DNA of 64,000 bases. Origin: Marvinbryantia formatexigens DSM 14469 (lineage in GTDB: Bacteria > Bacillota > Clostridia > Lachnospirales > Lachnospiraceae). A program made the position numbers and the translations under genes. A model generated the notes under the pieces. The model did no database searches. It had not been told where the DNA came from and worked only from the letters and a program-made list of their open reading frames with translations. Below are positions 63,730 through 64,000 of this stretch, piece by piece (positions within the stretch are counted from its first letter, which is position 1; each line of letters begins with the position of its first letter). Location of the stretch: assembly GCF_025148285.1 (NCBI RefSeq), contig NZ_CP102268.1, forward strand, positions 868,001 through 932,000, in the 5' to 3' direction.

Positions 63730-64000
63730 TCAGCCAACCGTCATGCGGTCCAGCGGCGCCCTTGAAATATCGCTGCGCGTTCCGGACAGCGCGGCGTAAA
63801 TCAGCGTCAGCCCGCCAACTCTTCCCAGAAACATCAGAAAAATCAATATCAGCCGGGAGACAAACCCCAGCGTCGGCGTAATGCCAAGCGTCAGCCCGAC
63901 CGTGCCCACCGCCGACGCCGTCTCAAACAGACACACCGACATCGGCAGATTCTCGATTCCGCTGATAAGAAGCGCCGCCGTCACAAACAGGCTCATATAC
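63730..64000 (-). CDS. ktrB: Potassium transporter KtrB/TrkH family, C-terminal part (5' end outside window)
   Basis: Only the last ~90 residues are in the window: helices with FETASAVGTVGLTLGITPTLGFVSRLILIFLMFLGRVGG, matching the last pore repeat and C-terminal helix of KtrB/TrkH K+ channels. The apparent ATG at 63996 is an internal Met. It pairs with ktrA downstream. Confidence 0.88.
   Translation of the reverse strand, partial: YMSLFVTAALLISGIENLPMSVCLFETASAVGTVGLTLGITPTLGFVSRLILIFLMFLGRVGGLTLIYAALSGTRSDISRAPLDRMTVG

Overview
The window looks like chromosomal DNA of a gut-type Lachnospiraceae (Clostridia). Support comes from the infC-rpmI-rplT operon with an attenuated leader and a B. subtilis-like AUU start on infC, a T-box leader on thrS, the apt-relA-MBL-hemZ order, Lpl-type oligosaccharide ABC transport genes without their own ATPase, and strong AGGAGG ribosome sites. 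Base composition is moderately GC-rich. A genus cannot be fixed from this sequence; an acetogen-like relative of Marvinbryantia or Blautia is a guess. Nearly everything is on the minus strand.

Layout. 1-5.6 kb: apt, relA, MBL hydrolase, hemZ and HD-GYP as one operon. 5.8-7.8 kb: two tRNA-Leu genes on opposite strands bracketing an FGGY sugar kinase. 8-10.5 kb: Uma2 and DUF2442 remnants, an SH3 secreted protein and an HD phosphohydrolase. 10.6-14.9 kb: a LacZ-type beta-galactosidase and a GH2-like protein that has lost its catalytic core. 15-16.5 kb: the IF3/L35/L20 operon. 16.6-25 kb: an XRE regulator, a membrane Ser/Thr kinase with extracellular leucine-rich repeats, a second membrane kinase and a 1609-residue wall-binding surface protein. 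25.4-28.2 kb: a DUF1540 protein, then thrS with its T-box. 28.2-43.5 kb: a carbohydrate locus (frameshifted glycosidase, GPH symporter, AraC regulator, GH43, GH35-like, two GH2, MATE exporter). 43.9-45.1 kb: a YhcG-type nuclease interrupted by an in-frame TAG. 45.2-52.1 kb: a partly decayed catabolic island (alpha/beta-hydrolase fragment, SDR, phosphotriesterase-like pseudogene, PucR regulator, GcvT-like protein and an unrecognised Cys-rich protein). 52.2-59.6 kb: an Lpl-type ABC importer whose operon also carries a long secreted protein interrupted by TAG. 59.9-64 kb: a TetR regulator, a HEPN/MNT toxin-antitoxin pair, a secreted acidic protein and ktrA-ktrB potassium uptake genes, the last cut by the window edge.

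How parts work together. A 32-bp element (TTGTGCTA-N13-TTATTCTA) lies at the same distance, 21-22 bp, upstream of a -10 box in front of three units: the four-gene glycosidase operon, the GPH symporter and the distant ABC importer. This suggests one regulon for uptake and breakdown of a galactose/xylose/glucuronate-containing glycan, with the locally encoded AraC protein as the obvious candidate regulator. The XRE/kinase/LRR/surface-protein operon looks like a self-contained cell-surface sensing module.

Many genes are damaged: two in-frame TAG codons, two frameshifts and several deletions. There are also several short tandem-repeat arrays between genes. Whether the lesions are real or sequence errors cannot be decided here.
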